Below, piece after piece: positions 1 to 7,253 of a DNA stretch of 18,680 bases; within the stretch, counting starts at the first letter, position 1, and every line of letters starts with the position of its first letter. The stretch is taken from NCBI GenBank assembly GCA_030038035.1, contig JASHPP010000379.1:1-18680 (forward strand), given 5' to 3'. The translations under genes were made by a program, and so were the position numbers. The notes beneath the pieces were generated by a model that was given only the letters and a program-made list of their open reading frames with translations, searched no databases and had not been told where the DNA came from. The stretch comes from Trebonia sp. (lineage in GTDB: Bacteria > Actinomycetota > Actinomycetes > Streptosporangiales > Streptosporangiaceae).

Positions 1-758
1 ACCCGCGGCGCGACGGTGCCGCCGAGGCTGTGCCCGGCCACGAAGACCCGCCCGGCGGCCACGGCCGGGTGCGCGGCCAGCAGGCGGATGGCGGCGGCCG
101 CGTGCGGCACGTACTCGTCGGTGAGCGTGAAGTCCGGGCTGGCCGCCACCGCGGCGGGATGGGCGTGGGTCACCTTCTCGAAGCGGAGCACGGCCACGCC
201 CGCGCTGGCCAGGCCCCAGGCGAGGTCCTTGAACGGCTTGTTCCTGCCGATGGTTTCGTCCGGATCGTGCGGCCCTGAGCCGGACAGCAGCACCACCCCG
301 GGAAGCGGCCCGGCTGCGCGCGGCACGCTCAGCGTGCCGGGCACCGCCAGCGGCCCGTCGCCGAGCGTGACATCCTGCTCGGTGAAGCTGTCCTGGTCGG
401 CATACGCGGGCGGTTCCCAGGGGACGGCCGGCTCGGCCGCGCTGGGCGGCAGCAGCTGGATGCCGGTGAGCCAGCCCTGCGCACCGGCCAGCCCGATCGC
501 CACCGTCGCCGCCCCGCCGGCGAAGCTGACCGGGATCTTCACCACGACCGCGCCCGGTCCGGCCTGCTCGGCCACCGGCGTGCCCACCGAGGACAGCGGG
601 CCGTTCCTGGCCAGCTCGGCCGCCCAGGCCGCCCGCAGCGCCTCGGCCGGGACCAGGGGGCGGAGCTGGGGCGCGAACCGCTCGCTGATCTCGGCGAACC
701 GCCCCTGCGCGGCCAGCTCGAGAACGGCGAGCGCGGTCGCCTCTGGTGTGTTCGTCAT
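1..758 (-). CDS. DUF3887-like domain plus alpha/beta hydrolase, 3' end outside window
   Basis: Only the first 252 codons are visible because the gene runs off the left edge. It starts at the ATG whose first base is 758. Residues about 1-100 form a small alpha+beta region with a helix rich in Glu/Ala followed by strands (VVVKIPVSFAGG, VAIGLAG), as in the DUF3887 domain that precedes many serine hydrolases. From about residue 125 a hydrolase core begins, with the strand LPGVVLLSGSGPHDPDE (oxyanion region) and the nucleophile elbow GHSLGG (Ser244). Domain order and motif match DUF3887-containing acyl/peptidase-like alpha/beta hydrolases. The Asp and His of the triad would lie beyond the edge. 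No ribosome site precedes the ATG, so the message may be leaderless, though the nearest hexamer (AACCAT) is a poor -10. It is divergent from the flavin oxidoreductase gene across 70 bp. The substrate is unknown. Confidence 0.85.
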   Translation of the reverse strand, partial: MTNTPEATALAVLELAAQGRFAEISERFAPQLRPLVPAEALRAAWAAELARNGPLSSVGTPVAEQAGPGAVVVKIPVSFAGGAATVAIGLAGAQGWLTGIQLLPPSAAEPAVPWEPPAYADQDSFTEQDVTLGDGPLAVPGTLSVPRAAGPLPGVVLLSGSGPHDPDETIGRNKPFKDLAWGLASAGVAVLRFEKVTHAHPAAVAASPDFTLTDEYVPHAAAAIRLLAAHPAVAAGRVFVAGHSLGGTVAPR

Positions 759-762
759 GATC

Positions 763-773
763 GCAATGGTTGC
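763..773. promoter_or_regulatory. Short inverted repeat in the divergent 70-bp gap
   Basis: GCAA-TGG-TTGC is a perfect 4-bp inverted repeat with a 3-base centre. It lies between the divergent hydrolase and flavin oxidoreductase genes, 5 bp upstream of the first gene's start. It is short enough to be chance. If real it would be an operator for either gene. Confidence 0.2.
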
Positions 774-828
774 AGACGTGACCGCGCTGTGATCCGCTAG
801 TGGCGTCGAGTGCGGGAGGAGACGACCA

Positions 829-2088
829 ATGAAGGTCAGCCTGGCCCAGCAAGTGCCTTACCGCTACCTACCTGAGGACTTCGGGGACCAGCACTGGTCC
901 GCGGTGCTCCCCCCGTACGAGATCGTGGAACCGGAGCGGGTCCAAAAGTCGCTCTACTCCGCGTACGCCGAGCTCATGGCCGCGGCGCGGGCCGGGCTCG
1001 ACGGCATCGTCGTCACCGAGCACAGCCAGTCCTCCTACGACATGTCGCCCAACCCGACCCTGCTTGCCTCGGCCGTGGCCTGCGCCGCGCAGACCGAGGG
1101 CCTCGACGTGGCGATCGCCGTACTCGGCCGCTCGCTCGGCAAGACGCGCGAGCCGCTGAAGATCGCCGAGGAATACGCCCTGCTCGACTGCATGAGCGGC
1201 GGGCGGCTGATCGCCGGCTTCCCCGTCGGGCTCAGCTACGACGCGAACCTCAACGCCGCCCTGCCGGCGATCGAGACCCGCGAGCGCGCCCGCGAGCACC
1301 GCGAGCTGATCCTGAAGGCGTGGTCGGAGCCGCGGCCGTTCCCGTGGAACGGCCGCTTCGAGAAGTACGGCCTGGTCAACGTCTGGCCGCGGCCGATACA
1401 GCGGCCGCATCCGCCGATCTGGATCCCGGGCACGGGCACGCCGGGGACGCTGCGGGAGATCCTGCGCAATGACTTCGCCTTCGTCTACCTGAGCTGGGAC
1501 GGGCCGAAGCTCGCCGGACGGCAGGTCTTCGACAGGTACTGGGACATGGCCGGGGAGATGGGCCGCGACCGCAACCCCTACCGGCTCGCCTTCATGCAGG
1601 TGGTCGCCGTCTCCGAGACCGACGAGCGGGCCGAGAAGGAGTACGCGAGGCACCTGCAGGACCACTACAGGAACGGTCCCGGCGCGATCCCCGGCACCGC
1701 CATGGCCGTGCCCGGCTACATCGAGCCCGCGGGCATCGAGGCGATCGTGCGCGGCGGGGGCCCGGAAGGGATGCTCGCCCGGATGCGGACCGCGACCTTC
1801 AAGGAGCTCGTCGACACCCAGGTCGCGATCGTCGGCAGCCCCGCGACGGTCGCCGACCAGATCGAGGCCTTCGTGCGCGAGTTCCGGATCGGCAACCTGC
1901 TGGTCATGCTGCAAAACGGCTCGATGCCGCGCGGGCTGACCGAGAAGAACATCGCCCTGTTCGCCGAGCAGGTGCTGCCGCGGCTGCGGCCGATCTGGGA
2001 CGCCGAGGGCTGGGAAAACCGCTGGTGGCCGCGGGCACAGGGGACCGCGGCCGGGTTCGCGGCGGCCCCGGCCGGCGGGGAGGCGTGA
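829..2088 (+). CDS. LLM-class flavin-dependent oxidoreductase
   Basis: The protein has 419 residues, starting at an ATG with GGGAGGAG 7 bases upstream. It is a bacterial luciferase-like TIM barrel: an N-terminal strand (MKVSLAQQ), the segment GLDGIVVTEHS, and the family hallmark AEEYALLDCMSGGRLIAGFPVG (SGGR from residue 123), followed by a helix of the type YxxxxELILKAWS and the strand RPHPPIWIPGTGTPG. The C-terminal part (VAIVGSPATVADQIEAFVREF) is the usual closing helix. Family members use FMNH2 or F420 to oxidise or monooxygenate small organic substrates. Cofactor and substrate cannot be read from sequence, and no flavin reductase is encoded nearby. The stop codon overlaps the start of the next hydrolase gene (TGATG), so the two are translationally coupled. 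The LysR gene and the meta-cleavage-like operon downstream suggest a catabolic role. Confidence 0.93.
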   Translation: MKVSLAQQVPYRYLPEDFGDQHWSAVLPPYEIVEPERVQKSLYSAYAELMAAARAGLDGIVVTEHSQSSYDMSPNPTLLASAVACAAQTEGLDVAIAVLGRSLGKTREPLKIAEEYALLDCMSGGRLIAGFPVGLSYDANLNAALPAIETRERAREHRELILKAWSEPRPFPWNGRFEKYGLVNVWPRPIQRPHPPIWIPGTGTPGTLREILRNDFAFVYLSWDGPKLAGRQVFDRYWDMAGEMGRDRNPYRLAFMQVVAVSETDERAEKEYARHLQDHYRNGPGAIPGTAMAVPGYIEPAGIEAIVRGGGPEGMLARMRTATFKELVDTQVAIVGSPATVADQIEAFVREFRIGNLLVMLQNGSMPRGLTEKNIALFAEQVLPRLRPIWDAEGWENRWWPRAQGTAAGFAAAPAGGEA

Positions 2089-2912
2089 TGGCGGCGGGGG
2101 CGGCGGGGGCGGCGACCGTCCGCGACCAGGCGGTCGAGGTCTGGGACGGCCGGCTGCGGCTGCACGTCAAGGTCGCCGGCGACGGGCCGCCCGTGCTGTT
2201 CTTCCACCCGCTGTCGGGGCTGGCCTGGGATCCGCTCCTGGACCAGCTGGCCGCGCAGTACACCGTGTACGCGCCGGAGCATCCCGGCACCTCGCCAGGC
2301 GACCCGCAGGCGATCCACCAGGTGCAGACGTTCTGGGAGCTGCTGCTCCTGTACGAGGAGGCGATCCGCGCGCTCGGGCTCGACCGCCCGGCGGCGCTTG
2401 GCCAGTCGTTCGGCGGCATGGTCGCGGCCGACCTGGCGGCGACCTTCCCGCGGCTGCTGTCCAGGCTCGTGCTGCTTTCGCCGGCCGGCCTGTGGCGCGA
2501 CGACGCGCCGATCCCGCTGATGGAGATGGTGGCCGGGCCGCCGCAGGAGCTGCCGAGGTACCTGTTCGCGCACCCCGGCAGCGCGGCGGCGCAGGCGGCG
2601 CTCGCACTGCCCGCCGATCCTGGGCAGATCCCGAAGGCGATCGCGCAGTCCGCATGGAACATCGGCTGCACGACGAAGTTCGCCTGGCCGATCGCCGATC
2701 ACGGCCTCGGCCGCCGGCTGCACCGGGTCGCGGTGCCGACGCTGCTCGTCTGGGGCCGGGAGGACGCGCTCGTCCCCGTCGCCTACGCGCACGAGTTCGG
2801 CACCCGCATCGCGGGCAGCCAGCTCGAGGTGCTCGACGACTGCGGCCACGTCGTCCAGGTCGATCAGCCCGAGCGCACGTGGTCCGCGATAAGCAAATTC
2901 CTGGCCGGCTGA
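2088..2912 (+). CDS. Alpha/beta hydrolase
   Basis: The product has 274 residues. I chose the ATG at 2088 because it overlaps the upstream stop by one base and follows GGCGGGGAGG; an in-frame ATG at 2025 lies inside the upstream gene and would add a basic, unrelated leader. The fold is clear: oxyanion strand PPVLFFHPLSG, nucleophile elbow GQSFGGMVAA (Ser107), WGREDALVP (Asp226) and CGHVVQVDQPE (His254), giving a complete Ser-Asp-His triad. These features fit the family of meta-cleavage-product hydrolases and esterases, about 270-290 residues. With the preceding flavin oxidoreductase it forms a two-gene operon. The mature N-terminus begins with a 9-bp repeat (GCGGCGGGG, two copies plus a partial) encoding AAG-AAG-AA, a likely slippage product. 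Substrate unknown; C-C or ester hydrolysis in the same pathway is an inference. Confidence 0.92.
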   Translation: MAAGAAGAATVRDQAVEVWDGRLRLHVKVAGDGPPVLFFHPLSGLAWDPLLDQLAAQYTVYAPEHPGTSPGDPQAIHQVQTFWELLLLYEEAIRALGLDRPAALGQSFGGMVAADLAATFPRLLSRLVLLSPAGLWRDDAPIPLMEMVAGPPQELPRYLFAHPGSAAAQAALALPADPGQIPKAIAQSAWNIGCTTKFAWPIADHGLGRRLHRVAVPTLLVWGREDALVPVAYAHEFGTRIAGSQLEVLDDCGHVVQVDQPERTWSAISKFLAG

Positions 2913-2931
2913 GAAGCCGCCCACCCGCACG

Positions 2932-2945
2932 TAGCATGCAAGCTA
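2932..2945. promoter_or_regulatory. 14-bp palindrome upstream of the LysR gene, candidate operator
   Basis: TAGCATGCAAGCTA reads the same on both strands except for one mismatched base pair (12 of 14 positions symmetric). It sits 76 bp before the LysR start and just after the hydrolase stop. LysR proteins usually bind imperfect palindromes near their own promoters (a T-N11-A core; here the spacing is T-N12-A). It could instead be a site for a MarR/TetR-type protein. Confidence 0.4.
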
Positions 2946-2986
2946 AGGTTTCGGCTTTTGCGGCTCCCGGCGGCCCGGCAAGACCG

Positions 2987-2992
2987 GATAAT
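2987..2992 (+). promoter_or_regulatory. Possible -10 box for the LysR gene
   Basis: GATAAT matches TATAAT at five of six bases in an otherwise GC-rich stretch, 28 bp upstream of the LysR ATG. That would give a leader of roughly 20 bases containing the GAGGGG ribosome site. No convincing -35 lies 16-18 bp upstream, so the promoter would be weak or regulated. Confidence 0.35.
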
Positions 2993-3020
2993 CGGGGCGT
3001 CCTCGTCGGCGAGGGGTGAG

Positions 3021-3956
3021 ATGGACCAGCTAACGGTCATGCGCAGTTTCGTGGGCGTGACGAAATCCCGGAGTTTCAGCCAGGCCGCGCGGGCGCTCGG
3101 GATATCCGGCTCCCTGGTGTCGCGGCACGTCGCCGAGCTTGAGCGCTCGCTCGGCGTGCACCTGGTCAACCGGACCGCGCGCACGATCAGCCTGACCGAG
3201 GCCGGCACCCGCTACGCGGAGTTCGCCGCCCGGATCATCGACGAGATCGACAGGGAAGAGGCCCAGCTGCGCGGGCTGCGCGACAAGGCCGAAGGGTCGC
3301 TGGCCATCATCAGCCCCAAGTGGATAGGCAGCAACGACGTGGGCGACGCGATCGTGGCGTTCTCCACCCGCTACCCCAAGATCCACATCCGGTTCGAGGT
3401 GGGCGGCATGTCCGAGCGCTCGTATGAGTTCCTCGACCAGGGCTTCGACGTGTCGTTCCATACCCGCCACGTCCGCGACTGCAACCTGATGCTGAGGAAG
3501 ATCGCGGACCTGAAGTTCGCGCTGTGCGCCTCCCCCGGCTACCTGCGCCGGGCGGGCGAGCCCACGCACGTGGCCCAGCTCGGCGAGCACGACTGCCTGG
3601 TCAACACCAACGACCCGATCTGGCACCTGCGCGATGACGGGCACGACGTGCACCTGAAGGTCAACGAGCCGGTCTACTCCTCCAACAGCTACCTGACCCT
3701 GCGCAAGGCGGCCCTGGCCGGCCGCGGCGTGGCGGTGCTGCCGATCCGCCTGGTCAGCGAGGAACTCGCGGACGGCGCCCTGGTCAGCGTGATCCCTGAC
3801 TGCGAGATCCCCGACCGCCCGCTGTACGCGCTGCACTCCCCCGGCAGCCAGTCGCTCGCCCGGGTCAGGCTGTTCCTTGACTTCGTCGCCGAATGGTTCC
3901 GCAAGCACGCGCCGGCCGAGCAGGTCAGGCCCGCCGAGCAGGCCAAGTCCGCGTAG
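3021..3956 (+). CDS. LysR-family transcriptional regulator
   Basis: The protein has 311 residues from the ATG at 3021, preceded by GAGGGG; an in-frame ATG at 2958 would add 21 residues before the conserved N-terminus. Residues about 1-60 are a canonical LysR winged helix-turn-helix (SFSQAARALGISGSLVSRHVAELE, then LGVHLVNRTARTISLTEAG). A linker helix follows, and from about residue 90 a periplasmic-binding-protein-like effector domain (LAIISPKWIGS, GGMSERSYEFLDQGFDVSFHT, LAGRGVAVLPIRLV). The pattern resembles the CrgA/DsdC-like subgroup with the FDVSFHTRH-type motif. It is placed between the two-gene oxidoreductase operon and the VOC-led operon, all on the same strand, so it is the natural candidate to control both in response to a pathway substrate. 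The effector is unknown. Confidence 0.95.
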   Translation: MDQLTVMRSFVGVTKSRSFSQAARALGISGSLVSRHVAELERSLGVHLVNRTARTISLTEAGTRYAEFAARIIDEIDREEAQLRGLRDKAEGSLAIISPKWIGSNDVGDAIVAFSTRYPKIHIRFEVGGMSERSYEFLDQGFDVSFHTRHVRDCNLMLRKIADLKFALCASPGYLRRAGEPTHVAQLGEHDCLVNTNDPIWHLRDDGHDVHLKVNEPVYSSNSYLTLRKAALAGRGVAVLPIRLVSEELADGALVSVIPDCEIPDRPLYALHSPGSQSLARVRLFLDFVAEWFRKHAPAEQVRPAEQAKSA

Positions 3957-4011
3957 CCAGGCCCGCCGAACCTGCAACAAAAGGCTTCGCCGGCTGACGG
4001 GCTCGCCCGCC

Positions 4012-4017
4012 TATGCT
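4012..4017 (+). promoter_or_regulatory. -10 box of a probable leaderless promoter (VOC operon)
   Basis: TATGCT fits the actinobacterial TANNNT -10 pattern and is followed by exactly 7 bases before the ATG at 4025, placing the transcript start at or next to the start codon. No ribosome site is present upstream of that ATG. No good -35 was seen, so an activator such as the upstream LysR protein could be needed. Confidence 0.5.
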
Positions 4018-4024
4018 TCCAGCC

Positions 4025-4957
4025 ATGACGGTCATGCGGGTGGAACGGGTCGTGTACGGCGTGCCCAACCTCGAGGAGTGCGCGCGTTTCTTCGCCGATT
4101 TCGGGCTCGCGCCCATCGACGGCGACGGGGCGGGAAGCGCCCCTGGGGCACGGTTCGCCACCCAGACGGGCCAGGTGGTCGAGCTCAGGCAGGCCGGTGA
4201 CCCCGTCCTTCCGCCGCCGGTGCAGGAGGGGCCGAGCCTGCGCGAGATCGTCTGGGGCGTCGACACCCCCGACTCGCTCGACAAGCTGACGGCGGACCTG
4301 CTCGCCGACCGGTCGATCTACACCGACGCCGACGGCGTGGCGCACACGGTCGACGAGACCGGATTCGGTGTCGGCCTGGCCGTCAGCCAGCCGACGACGG
4401 GGAAGACCCGCTACCCCGGCGCCAACAGGACCGGGAACGTGAACCGGTGGAACCAGCCGCTCCAGCCGCCCGGCCGGGTGCGGCCGCTGCGGCTGTGCCA
4501 CGTGGCGCTCGACATCCCGAAGGCGGGGCGGGAGCGGGCCGTGGCGTTCTACACCGGACGGCTTGGCTTCGTGCCCACCGACCGGGTGGCCAAGGTCGGG
4601 GTGTTCATGCGCGCCCCCGGCGACACCGACCACCACACGCTGCTGCTCTGCCACCGGCCAGACCGGGCCGGCGTCAACCACTGCGCCTACGAGGTCGCAG
4701 GAGTCGACGAGGTCATCGTCGGCGCCAACGACATGATCGAGCGCGGCTGGCACGAGGCGCGGCGCCTTGGCCGGCACACGGTCGGCTCGAACATCTTCCG
4801 GTTCATCCACGCGCCCTGCGGCGGCCGGGTCGAGTTCGCGGCCGACATGGACCGCGTCGACGACAGCTACGGCCCCAACGATTACGAGGAAACGCCGCCG
4901 CACACGATCTGGACGCTGAAGACCGAGCGCGACGCGCAGGAGGGTGACCACAGATGA
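4025..4957 (+). CDS. Two-domain VOC-family extradiol-dioxygenase-like protein
   Basis: The product has 310 residues. The ATG at 4025 is preferred over the in-frame ATG at 4013 because a TATGCT box lies 7 bases before it and because the earlier codon overlaps that box. The N-terminal vicinal-oxygen-chelate module (VERVVYGVPNLEECARFFADFGL) has no obvious metal ligands. The second module has the order expected of type I extradiol dioxygenases: His159 in RLCHVALDI, His219 in VNHCAYEV and Glu270 in GRVEFAADMD, the two-His-one-carboxylate iron site. This layout matches BphC/catechol-2,3-dioxygenase relatives, which cut catecholic rings with O2; other VOC activities (isomerase, hydrolase) are possible. 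It is the first gene of a four-gene operon, and its stop overlaps the next start (ATGA). Confidence 0.88.
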   Translation: MTVMRVERVVYGVPNLEECARFFADFGLAPIDGDGAGSAPGARFATQTGQVVELRQAGDPVLPPPVQEGPSLREIVWGVDTPDSLDKLTADLLADRSIYTDADGVAHTVDETGFGVGLAVSQPTTGKTRYPGANRTGNVNRWNQPLQPPGRVRPLRLCHVALDIPKAGRERAVAFYTGRLGFVPTDRVAKVGVFMRAPGDTDHHTLLLCHRPDRAGVNHCAYEVAGVDEVIVGANDMIERGWHEARRLGRHTVGSNIFRFIHAPCGGRVEFAADMDRVDDSYGPNDYEETPPHTIWTLKTERDAQEGDHR

Positions 4958-6480
4958 CCACCACCGGGCAGGCCGGATACCCGCAGCTCTCGCTGTACAT
5001 CGACGGGGAGTGGGGGCAGGGCTCCGGCGGCCGGGGCGCCGACGTCGTCAACCCGGCCACCGAGGACGTGCTCGGCCGGGTCCCGTTCGCCGAGCCCGCC
5101 GATGTCGACGCCGCCATCGCGGCGGCCAGGGCGGCGTTCCCGAAGTGGCGGGACGCCGGGCCTGACTACCGGTCAGCGATCCTGCTCAAGACCGCCGCGC
5201 TGCTGCACCAGCGGGCGGACGAGATCGGCCGGGTCATGACGCTGGAAGAGGGCAAGCCGCTCGCGGAGGCGGCCGGTGAGGTGCACCGGGCGGCCGCCGG
5301 GCTGCAGTGGAACACCGAGGAGGCGCGCCGCGCGTACGGGCGGATCATCCCGTCGGGGCCGGACGAGATCCTGTCGGTCCGGGTGGTGCCGGTCGGCCCG
5401 GTCGGCGCGTTCGTACCGTGGAACTTCCCGGCGGGCGGGCCGATGCGCAAGATCTCGGCAGCGCTCGCCGCCGGCTGCTCCATCGTGATCAAGCCGTCCG
5501 AGGAGGTGCCGGGGACGGTCTCGCTGATCGCGCGGGCCTTCGAAGAGGCCGGCCTGCCGCCGGGGGTGCTGAACGTGCTGTTCGGGGTGCCTGACGAAAT
5601 CTCCCGCAAGGTGATCCCGGACCCGGCGATCAGGTTCATCGCGTTCACCGGGTCCGTGCCGGTCGGCAAGCACCTGGCCGGCCTGGCCGCCAGCGCCATG
5701 AAGCCGACCCACATGGAACTCGGCGGACACGCGCCGGTCATCGTCTGCGCCGACACCGACCCGGTCAAGGCCGCGCGGACCGCCGTCCGCGCCAAGATCG
5801 TCAACGCCGGGCAGGTATGCACCTCGCCCAGCAGGTTCCTCGTCGACCGGCGGGTGTATGACGCGTTCACGCAGGCGTTCGCCGGCGCGATGGCCGCGAT
5901 CAAGGTGGGCAACGGCCTGGAACCTGGCGTGCAGATGGGGCCGATGGTCAGCCACCGGCGGCTGGTCGCCGTGCAAAAGCTCATCGAGGACGCGGTCAGC
6001 GCCGGCGCGACCGTCGTCACCGGCGGGCAGCCGATCGAGGGCACGGGCTACTTCTACCAGCCGACCGTGCTGACCGACGTGCCTGCCAGCGCGGCGATCC
6101 TGAGCGAGGAGCCGTTCGGCCCGGTCGCGCCGATCGCCCCGTTCGACGACCTGGATGCGGCGCTCGAGGTCGCGAACTCGCTGCCCTTCGGGCTCGCGGC
6201 CTACGCCTACACCGACTCGGCCGCGACCGCCGAGAAGCTGATCGCCGGGTTCGAGGCCGGCATCCTGTCGATCAACCACTGCGGCGGCTCGGTGCCGCAG
6301 GCACCCTCGGGCGGGGTCAAGGACAGCGGCTACGGCCGGGAGGGCGGCCCGGAGGGGCTGGCGGGCTTCCTGGTCACCAAGCGCGTCTCGCACAAGCTCT
6401 CAGGGGGGTCTGGGGGGACGGGTAGTCCCCCCAGTCGGGGGGGTCACCGGGGGGGTCGTCCCCCCGGGGGAGACAAATGA
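4954..6480 (+). CDS. Aldehyde dehydrogenase (succinate-semialdehyde-dehydrogenase-like)
   Basis: The 508-residue product starts at an ATG overlapping the previous stop, with AGGAGG upstream. It is an NAD(P)-dependent aldehyde dehydrogenase: Asn157 in PWNFPAGG, the cofactor strand FIAFTGSVPVGKHL, general base Glu255 in MELGGHAPV and catalytic Cys289 in GQVCTSPS. The segment MTLEEGKPLAEA is typical of the GabD/succinate-semialdehyde group, though 2-hydroxymuconic or other semialdehydes are equally possible here. The enzyme normally ends near ...KRVSHKL (residue 482). The last 26 residues are a Gly/Pro/Arg/Ser tail encoded entirely by a palindromic G-rich element, and this tail overlaps the next gene by 4 bases. 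In the operon it would oxidise an aldehyde produced after ring or chain cleavage. Confidence 0.95.
   Translation: MTTTGQAGYPQLSLYIDGEWGQGSGGRGADVVNPATEDVLGRVPFAEPADVDAAIAAARAAFPKWRDAGPDYRSAILLKTAALLHQRADEIGRVMTLEEGKPLAEAAGEVHRAAAGLQWNTEEARRAYGRIIPSGPDEILSVRVVPVGPVGAFVPWNFPAGGPMRKISAALAAGCSIVIKPSEEVPGTVSLIARAFEEAGLPPGVLNVLFGVPDEISRKVIPDPAIRFIAFTGSVPVGKHLAGLAASAMKPTHMELGGHAPVIVCADTDPVKAARTAVRAKIVNAGQVCTSPSRFLVDRRVYDAFTQAFAGAMAAIKVGNGLEPGVQMGPMVSHRRLVAVQKLIEDAVSAGATVVTGGQPIEGTGYFYQPTVLTDVPASAAILSEEPFGPVAPIAPFDDLDAALEVANSLPFGLAAYAYTDSAATAEKLIAGFEAGILSINHCGGSVPQAPSGGVKDSGYGREGGPEGLAGFLVTKRVSHKLSGGSGGTGSPPSRGGHRGGRPPGGDK
6403..6470 (+). repeat. Palindromic G-run/C-run element inside the dehydrogenase 3' end
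   Basis: Five G-runs (6403-6408, 6412-6417, 6437-6443, 6449-6455, 6466-6470) alternate with two C-runs (6427-6432, 6460-6465). GGGGGGAC (6412-6419) pairs perfectly with GTCCCCCC (6425-6432) over a GGGTA loop; a second hairpin pairs 6450-6455 with 6460-6465 over a TCGT loop. The same strand could also form a G-quadruplex. Elements of this look occur between genes in actinobacterial genomes as hairpin repeats (recalled, not searched). Here it is translated, and its last G-run supplies the ribosome site of the following gene. Confidence 0.8.
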
Positions 6481-7253
6481 TCTGGTGCCGGTTCGAGGAC
6501 GCCGGACGGGCGCGGTACGGGCTGGTCGAGGACGATTACGTGGTGCCAGTCACGGGGGGACCGTTCGGAATATACAAAAAGCTGAACAGGAAGCGGCGGC
6601 TCGCGGACGTGCGGTGGCTGCCGCCCGTGATCCCTGGGACCTTCTTCTGCGCGGGCCTGAACTACAAGCGGCACGCGGAGCGGGCGGCGGACGGCGGGCA
6701 GGCGGTGCCCGGCCGGCCGGAGATCGGGTACCGCGCCAACAACGCGCTGACCGGGCACCTGTCCCCGATCGTGCGGCCGGCCGACTGCGACGAGCCGCTG
6801 GTCGCCGAGGGTGAGCTCGTCGCGGTGATCGGCACGGCGGTGCGGCATTGCAGCCGGGAGGAGGCAAGGGCCGCGGTGCTCGGCTGGACGATCGGCAACG
6901 ACGTCAGCGCGCGCGGCTGGCAGCGCACCGACCGCACGTTCTGGCGGTGCAAGAACAGCGACACGTTCAAGCCGATGGGTCCGTACATCGTGACAGGCGC
7001 GGACCCGCTGTCGGCCACGACGACCGTCCGGGTCGACGGCTCGGTGCAGGCGTCGTTCCCCACCGGGGACATGCTGTTCGACCCGTACGACTTCATCTGC
7101 GCGATGTCCCGCTACATCACCCTGCGGCCAGGCGACGTCGTGTGGCTGGGCACCGACGAGACAGCCACGGTGGTTCCCGGGCAGGTCGTCTCGATCACGA
7201 TCGACGGCCTCGGGACCCTCGCCAACCCGGTCATCGAGGAGGAACTGCCATGA
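6477..7253 (+). CDS. Fumarylacetoacetate-hydrolase-fold protein
   Basis: The product has 258 residues; the start overlaps the dehydrogenase stop by 4 bases, and GGGGGAGA lies just upstream. It has the FAH core: FFCAGLNYKRHA, the metal ligands Glu111 and Glu113 in AEGELVAVIG and Asp142 in GNDVSARGWQ, then SDTFKPMGPYIVT and the C-terminal RPGDVVWLGTDE. The usual GTPGGVG-type loop near the C-terminus is replaced by GTDETATVV, so the active-site rim differs from that of classic members. Family members hydrolyse, decarboxylate, hydrate or isomerise 2-oxo acids made in aromatic meta-cleavage pathways, which fits the VOC and hydrolase neighbours. Residues 31-41 (GIYKKLNRKRR) use unusually A-rich codons (ATA, AAA) for this DNA. 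The exact reaction is unresolved. Confidence 0.92.
   Translation: MIWCRFEDAGRARYGLVEDDYVVPVTGGPFGIYKKLNRKRRLADVRWLPPVIPGTFFCAGLNYKRHAERAADGGQAVPGRPEIGYRANNALTGHLSPIVRPADCDEPLVAEGELVAVIGTAVRHCSREEARAAVLGWTIGNDVSARGWQRTDRTFWRCKNSDTFKPMGPYIVTGADPLSATTTVRVDGSVQASFPTGDMLFDPYDFICAMSRYITLRPGDVVWLGTDETATVVPGQVVSITIDGLGTLANPVIEEELP

Noticed and set aside
868..1914. Long minus-strand open frame (348 codons) opposite the flavin oxidoreductase
   Set aside because: It is an antisense shadow caused by high GC; its translation is Arg/Ala/Gly-rich with no fold, while the plus-strand frame has clear LLM motifs.
4013..4024. ATG at 4013 as start of the VOC protein
   Set aside because: It lies within the TATGCT -10 box and has no ribosome site; the ATG at 4025 fits the leaderless spacing.
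3689..4951. Minus-strand frame of 420 codons over the LysR end and the VOC gene
   Set aside because: It crosses two well-supported plus-strand genes and the gap between them, and shows no recognisable domain.
5173..6393. Minus-strand frame of 406 codons opposite the aldehyde dehydrogenase
   Set aside because: Shadow frame; composition is Arg/Asp/His-rich and repetitive, unlike any family.
6403..6470. Simple intrinsic terminator between the dehydrogenase and FAH genes
   Set aside because: The frame reads through it, there is no U-run, and the next start overlaps the stop, so the genes look co-translated; attenuation remains possible.
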